From the NCBI RefSeq assembly GCF_010723575.1, contig NZ_BLKZ01000002.1, forward strand, positions 806,001 to 870,000: 64,000 bases of DNA, written 5' to 3'. Below the pieces are notes generated by a model that worked only from the letters and a program-made list of their open reading frames with translations, did not search any database and had not been told where the DNA came from. A program made the position numbers and the translations under genes. Positions 60,140 through 64,000 of this stretch are shown here, one piece after another; positions within the stretch are counted from its first letter, which is position 1; the number at the start of each line of letters is the position of its first letter. Source of the stretch: Mycobacterium bourgelatii. GTDB taxonomy: Bacteria; Actinomycetota; Actinomycetes; Mycobacteriales; Mycobacteriaceae.

Positions 60140-61689
60140 CGGGCCGGCGGTACGTGATCGGGCGGTTGTGGGCGGCCACTCGGCGTCGCCGATCGCCGCG
60201 GGTGGCGATCATCGGGGCCGGATTCGGTGGGCTTGGCGTGGCGGTGGCGTTGCGGCGCCGGGGAATCGGCGATCTGGTCATCATCGAGGCCGCGGACGGC
60301 GTCGGAGGTACCTGGCGGCGAAACACCTATCCCGGTGCCGCATGCGACATCCAGAGCCATCTGTATTCGTTCTCGTTCGCGCCCAACAAATCCTGGAGCC
60401 GCACCTACGCACGGCAGCCCGAGATTTTGGCCTACCTGGAATCGGTGGCTGACGAGTTCGATCTGCGTCGCCACCTGATGTTGGAAACGCGGGTACATAG
60501 CGCTCGATGGAACTCGGAAACCTGGCAGTGGGACTTGCGGCTCGACAGCGGCGGGCGGTCCTCGGATCTGACCGCCGACGTGGTGGTCAGCGCGGTCGGT
60601 CTGTTCGGATCGGTGAAGCTACCTGACATCGCCGGTCTTTCAAACTTCAACGGCGTCCTCATGCACACCGCACAGTGGGATCACGGTGTCGACCTGACCG
60701 GCAAGCGGGTGGCGGTGATCGGTACTGGCGCCAGTGGCGTGCAGGTCATCCCCGAATTGGCCAGGGTTGCAAGTCGCTTGACGGTGTTTCAGCGCAATCC
60801 GCCCTGGATGGTTCCCAAGGATGACCGCCCGTACACCGCAGCGGAATTGGCGCGCTTCCGGCGCGACCCACTGGCGGTGCGCCGAACCCGTTGGCAGATC
60901 TGGAAATTCCAGCACGACAACACCGCAACAATGGCCGACGATCCGGTGGTGGCCGCGCGGTCGACGATCGCGACATCCTTTCTGGAGCGCACCGTGCCCG
61001 ACGAGCAACTGCGGGCCGCCCTGACACCGGGCTATCCGTTCCGCTGCAAGCGGGTGTTGCTGGGCGACGATTATTACCGCGCGTTGCAGCAAGAGAATGC
61101 CGAGTTGGTCACCGAACCGATCGAACGGGTCTCGGAGACTTCGGTCATCACTGCCGCGGGTGAGGCCGTCGAGGTTGACGCGCTCGTGCTGGCCACCGGG
61201 TTCGAAACGTCGAGCTACCTTTCGGGCATCGAGCTCGTGGGCAACGATGGCCAAAGCCTGCATGAGCGCTGGGGCACCGATCCCAGCGCCTACCTGGGCG
61301 TGGCCATCAGCGGGTTCCCGAACTTCTTCATGCTGTACGGCCCCAACACCAATCAGGGCGGCAATTCGATTGTCTACATCCTTGAGGCCGGGGCGCGGCT
61401 GGTGGCCAGCGCGGTCACTCGGCTCGCGCGCCGCGGCGGATACGTCGATGTGCGACCCGAGGCCGAGCGACGCTTCAACGACGAACTATCGGCCGACCTG
61501 GAACGCAGTATCTGGACACGCTGCGACAGCTACTTCCGTTCGCCGAGCGGTCGCGTGGTGACCCAGTGGCCATATACGGAGTTGGAATACGCGCGGCGCA
61601 CGTGGCGGCTACGCCCGCGCGACTGGTCGCACCGCGCCCTTACCTTTTCGCCGAGCAACCGCAGAAGCCCCGCCCTAGCGCAGAAGTAA
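60136..61689 (+). CDS. Baeyer-Villiger-type flavin monooxygenase, second
   Basis: A 517-aa protein. FAD motif GAGFGG at about 27-32, GGTWRRNTYPGAACDIQSHL, fingerprint FNGVLMHTAQWDH (about 172-184), NADPH motif GTGASGVQ, and VLATGFETSSYL. ATG 60136 overlaps the stop of the first monooxygenase gene, so both are made from one mRNA. Two different Baeyer-Villiger enzymes in one operon suggest sequential ketone oxidations or two related substrates. Confidence 0.9.
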   Translation: MTGRRYVIGRLWAATRRRRSPRVAIIGAGFGGLGVAVALRRRGIGDLVIIEAADGVGGTWRRNTYPGAACDIQSHLYSFSFAPNKSWSRTYARQPEILAYLESVADEFDLRRHLMLETRVHSARWNSETWQWDLRLDSGGRSSDLTADVVVSAVGLFGSVKLPDIAGLSNFNGVLMHTAQWDHGVDLTGKRVAVIGTGASGVQVIPELARVASRLTVFQRNPPWMVPKDDRPYTAAELARFRRDPLAVRRTRWQIWKFQHDNTATMADDPVVAARSTIATSFLERTVPDEQLRAALTPGYPFRCKRVLLGDDYYRALQQENAELVTEPIERVSETSVITAAGEAVEVDALVLATGFETSSYLSGIELVGNDGQSLHERWGTDPSAYLGVAISGFPNFFMLYGPNTNQGGNSIVYILEAGARLVASAVTRLARRGGYVDVRPEAERRFNDELSADLERSIWTRCDSYFRSPSGRVVTQWPYTELEYARRTWRLRPRDWSHRALTFSPSNRRSPALAQK

Positions 61690-61740
61690 GGCGCGTCGGC
61701 ACCCGCCCGGGGAGTGGGAGGTGCTGCTGAGAAACATACG

Positions 61741-61756
61741 ATCAAACGATTGATTA
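61741..61756. promoter_or_regulatory. Operator copy 1 upstream of PE_PGRS gene
   Basis: ATCAA-ACGA-TTGATTA, inverted-repeat core ATCAA/TTGAT. It is part of a 29-bp direct repeat with copy 2 (61799), including the preceding ACATAC. Confidence 0.55.
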
Positions 61757-61798
61757 GGTTTGCCGAAAGCCTTACGCACGCCCGGTGTGGAACATACT

Positions 61799-61814
61799 AT
61801 CAAGCGATTGATTA
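61799..61814. promoter_or_regulatory. Operator copy 2 upstream of PE_PGRS gene
   Basis: ATCAA-GCGA-TTGATTA, 58 bp after copy 1 and 24 bp before the ATG of the PE_PGRS gene. It is preceded by ACATACT, as in copy 1. Confidence 0.55.
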
Positions 61815-61837
61815 CATGATCTGGACCGGGAGCAGCG

Positions 61838-63703
61838 ATGTCGTATGTGGTGGCAGTGCCGGAATTGTTGTCGGCGGCGGCGGGGAACTGGGGAGGTATC
61901 AACTCGGCGTTAGGTGCGGCGAACGGGGCGGCCGCCGTTCAAACGACATCGTTGCTGGCCGCCGCGCAGGACGAGGTGTCCGCGGCGATAGCGGCGCTGT
62001 TCTCCGGGTGGGGCAGGGATTATCAGGCGGTGAGCGTTCAGGTCGGGACGTTCCATGAGCAGCTGGTACGAACATTGACCGCCAGCGCGGAGGCGTACGC
62101 GGCCGCCGAATTAGCCAACGCCAAGCCACTGGAGCAGGTGGTGCTCGACGTCGTCAACGCGCCCACCCAGGCACTCGTTGGCCGTCCGCTGATCGGCGAC
62201 GGCGTCGATGGCGCACCCGGCACCGGCCAAAGCGGCGGTCACGGCGGCTTTTTGTACGGCAATGGCGGCAGGGGTGGTTCGGGCGCGCCCGGCCAGGCCG
62301 GCGGCAACGGCGGTAGTGCCGGGCTGATCGGCAATGGTGGCGCCGGCGGGCAAGGCGGGGCGGCGCTGGCGGGTTCGACGGTTGCTCCTGCCGGTGGTCA
62401 GGGTGGTACTGGCGGGTGGTTATCGGGCAACGGGGGCGCAGGCGGGGCCGGCGGGACGGCCTTGGTCGGCAGCGTCGGCGGCGCCGGTGGAACCGGCGGT
62501 AATGCCGGGCTGTTCGGCGACGGAGGCGCGGGCGGAGCCGGCGGGGCGGGTGGCTTGGGCGCCGACCCTGGCGCCGGGGGCAAGGGCGGTGCGGGCGGCG
62601 AACTTTCCGGAAAGGCCGGCGCGGACGGCGCACTAGGCACGCGAATCGCCGAGCCAGAACCCGATCCTGGACCCGATCCTGGTCCCCAGCCCGAGCCCCG
62701 GCCTGGCCCTAGTCCTGAGCCGGAGCCCGAGCCCGGTCCTGAGCCGGAGCCCGAGCCTGGTCCTGATCCCGGTCCTGGCCCTGAGCCTGAGCCGGAGCCG
62801 GAGCCCGAGCCTGGTCCTGGTCCCGATCCGGGCCCGGATCCAGATCCCGGACCGAACGTCACCGACGCGGCCCGTGACGGTGACGTCAGATCCTCGAGTG
62901 GCGGCAAGATAACCAATAGTTCCCTGGACGAGATCTCGGGCATCGACGCCGGCATCAGAAACCCGAATGTCTATTGGGTGCACAATGATTCGGGCGATTC
63001 GGCGCGCATCTTCGCCATCGACGCCAAGACGGGCGACACGCTGGCCACGTACAAGCTCAGTGGCGCATCGGCCAAAGACTGGGAAGACATCGCGGTCGCC
63101 GCCGGACCTGACGGCAAGTCCTACATCTACATCGGCGATATCGGCGACAACGGCTACTCCCGCAGCGAGGTCGTCGTTTACCGAGTCCCCGAACCCATCG
63201 TGACGGGCACCGCGAGCAAGCCGACGAACGGCACGCTCAGCGGGGTGGAGAAGCTGCGTCTGACGTATCAGGGTGGCGCCAAGATCAACTCCGAGGCGCT
63301 GCTGGTGGACCCGAAGACCGGCGACATCCTCACCATCGAGAAGACCGGTGACGATGTCTCCCGCGTCTACTCGGTGTCCGCGAGCAAGTGGGGCAGCAGC
63401 AGTGTCGAAACGTTGACACAAGTTGCCACGCTGGACTTGTCGGACGCTGACTCACAGAGGGTCACGGCGGCCGACTTCTCGCCGGATGGTTCGCAACTGG
63501 CCGTACGTACCTATGACGATGTCCTGCTGTGGAACCGCGCGCCCGAGAGTAGCGCCTGGTCGCCGTTCAGCCAGCATCCCGTCTACGCCCCGGACGTCAG
63601 TGAGTCACAAGGCGAGGCGATCGCCTTCCACAACGACGGGCGCGGCTATGTCACGGTCAGTGAGAAGTCGAACCAAACCCTGCACGAGTTCAACGTCAAG
63701 TGA
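61838..63703 (+). CDS. PE_PGRS protein with acidic proline linker and C-terminal propeller-like domain
   Basis: A 621-aa protein in four parts. Residues 1-110 are a PE domain (MSYVVAVPELLSAAAGNW, YAAAELANAKPLEQ). Residues 120-268 are Gly-Gly-X repeats of the PGRS type. Residues 271-340 are a PEPDPG-type linker rich in Pro, Glu, Asp and Gly. Residues 341-621 form a beta-rich domain (VYWVHNDSGDSARIFAIDAKTG, DWEDIAVAAGPDGKSYIYIGDIG), like a six-bladed propeller. GGGAG precedes ATG 61838. PE proteins are exported by type VII secretion, so the propeller would act at or beyond the cell surface. Confidence 0.9.
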   Translation: MSYVVAVPELLSAAAGNWGGINSALGAANGAAAVQTTSLLAAAQDEVSAAIAALFSGWGRDYQAVSVQVGTFHEQLVRTLTASAEAYAAAELANAKPLEQVVLDVVNAPTQALVGRPLIGDGVDGAPGTGQSGGHGGFLYGNGGRGGSGAPGQAGGNGGSAGLIGNGGAGGQGGAALAGSTVAPAGGQGGTGGWLSGNGGAGGAGGTALVGSVGGAGGTGGNAGLFGDGGAGGAGGAGGLGADPGAGGKGGAGGELSGKAGADGALGTRIAEPEPDPGPDPGPQPEPRPGPSPEPEPEPGPEPEPEPGPDPGPGPEPEPEPEPEPGPGPDPGPDPDPGPNVTDAARDGDVRSSSGGKITNSSLDEISGIDAGIRNPNVYWVHNDSGDSARIFAIDAKTGDTLATYKLSGASAKDWEDIAVAAGPDGKSYIYIGDIGDNGYSRSEVVVYRVPEPIVTGTASKPTNGTLSGVEKLRLTYQGGAKINSEALLVDPKTGDILTIEKTGDDVSRVYSVSASKWGSSSVETLTQVATLDLSDADSQRVTAADFSPDGSQLAVRTYDDVLLWNRAPESSAWSPFSQHPVYAPDVSESQGEAIAFHNDGRGYVTVSEKSNQTLHEFNVK

Positions 63704-63714
63704 TGTCGATGACC

Positions 63715-63750
63715 GGATTGCCCTAACCGTGTGGGCGGCTAGGGCAATCC
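63715..63750. terminator. Hairpin after PE_PGRS gene
   Basis: GGATTGCCCTA, 14-nt loop, TAGGGCAATCC: a perfect 11-bp stem, 11 bp after the PE_PGRS stop. There is no clear T-run, so it may be a mycobacterial-type terminator or simply the tail of the opposite frame. Confidence 0.5.
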
Positions 63751-63900
63751 GCTCGGCCCATTCTGACTGAGCGCCAGTCCGCCGGTGCCGCCGGTAGTCG
63801 CTTCATCCATGCCGGTGTTGCCGCCGTCCGACTTATCTTCAGGTTGATTCTCAGCGCTGCCCGGCGGCGGGCTCGCCGCTAACATCGGCAGATTGCGCAT
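63739..63900 (-). CDS. Possible 53-aa protein, doubtful
   Basis: An ATG-to-TAG frame on the minus strand beginning MRNLPMLAASPPPG and with a Gly-rich end (DGGNTGMDEATTGGTGG). It may be a small protein or chance. No ribosome binding site is evident, and it would be convergent with the PE_PGRS gene and end in its hairpin. Confidence 0.2.
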   Translation of the reverse strand: MRNLPMLAASPPPGSAENQPEDKSDGGNTGMDEATTGGTGGLALSQNGPSGLP

Positions 63901-63935
63901 TGACTAGACGAGCAACACAGTTGTCAAGGGAGATC

Positions 63936-64000
63936 GTGGTGGGTGGACGCGTGCTCTCTCGCTTGCGTCTGCGCATTCCCCGCCGCATTCCCTGGCTCAA
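63936..64000 (+). CDS. Start of a gene running off the window (unknown)
   Basis: AAGGGAG at 63926-63932 precedes GTG codons at 63936 and 63939. The frame is open to the window edge with a basic beginning (GRVLSRLRLRIPRRIPWL), as at the start of a membrane or exported protein. Only about 20 codons are visible, so no family can be named. Confidence 0.45.
   Translation, partial: MVGGRVLSRLRLRIPRRIPWL

Noticed and set aside
62154..62955. Antisense frames over the PGRS and proline-linker repeats
   Set aside because: Repetitive high-GC DNA is open in several frames; only the + frame gives a PE domain and a folded C-terminus.

Overview
The window is about 66% G+C and looks like a chromosomal segment of a slow-growing non-tuberculous Mycobacterium. 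The markers are a PE_PGRS protein, orthologues of the M. tuberculosis Rv0072-Rv0073 and Rv0081-Rv0087 blocks, cutinase, DUF3558 and Rv1733c-type proteins, a mycofactocin-type SDR, and many start codons sitting 0-9 nt after a -10 hexamer (leaderless genes). I see no tRNA, rRNA, insertion sequence or CRISPR array. These identifications are recognised by eye from the sequence; no search was run.

Layout. 1-1.4 kb: the 3' end of an Mrp-type Na+/H+ antiporter operon (mrpD end, E, F, G) followed by a TetR gene. 1.9-7.5 kb: an epimerase, an Rv1733c-like membrane protein, an OYE-type flavin oxidoreductase, an SDR and a PucR regulator; the epimerase and OYE promoters carry the same palindrome. 7.5-8.8 kb: an intergenic region with two palindromes and a 12-codon ORF, a doubtful small ORF and a secreted DUF4189 protein. 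8.8-13.1 kb: a soluble diiron monooxygenase operon of the toluene/alkene monooxygenase type (alpha, gamma, Rieske ferredoxin, effector, beta; no reductase) divergent from a MarR gene. 13.1-16.3 kb: amidohydrolase plus Rieske oxygenase operon. 16.4-17.3 kb: anti-sigma factor and STAS antagonist. 17.5-22.3 kb: a small membrane protein, a Tat-exported catalase-like peroxidase with cytochrome b561, and the Rv0072-Rv0073-like ABC transporter. 22.3-27.4 kb: DUF4267/NIPSNAP/DUF1772 operon divergent from TetR, a PHB-depolymerase-like lipoprotein divergent from MarR, acyltransferase 3, and a paralogue of the small protein at 17.5 kb. 27.4-36.1 kb: sulfotransferase, DUF1214, TetR, thiolase, DUF35, TIM-barrel isomerase, SDR, a second PHB-depolymerase-like protein, alpha/beta hydrolase, TetR. 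36.1-36.5 kb: three 103-bp tandem repeats with a long hairpin. 36.5-43.9 kb: the Rv0081-Rv0087-like operon, a hydrogenase-4-like membrane complex whose large subunit lacks all four NiFe-binding cysteines. 43.9-50.6 kb: secreted proteins, a Rieske-oxygenase remnant, TetR, an internally deleted P450, and an SDR/enoyl-CoA hydratase/SDR operon. 50.6-56.9 kb: HD protein, hydrolase, polysaccharide deacetylase, PPOX protein, TetR, cutinase, LLM flavoprotein. 56.9-64 kb: two divergent paralogous TetR genes, two Baeyer-Villiger-type monooxygenases, and a PE_PGRS protein with an acidic proline linker and a C-terminal propeller-like domain.

Common theme. Most of the region is accessory oxidative catabolism (monooxygenases, SDRs, thiolase, hydratase, esterases) in small operons, each with its own TetR, MarR or PucR regulator and a visible palindrome at the promoter. 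In several cases the same palindrome occurs at separated promoters, which lets small regulons be proposed: 2.95/3.87 kb, 25.2/34.5 kb, and 57.6/58.3/61.7/61.8 kb.
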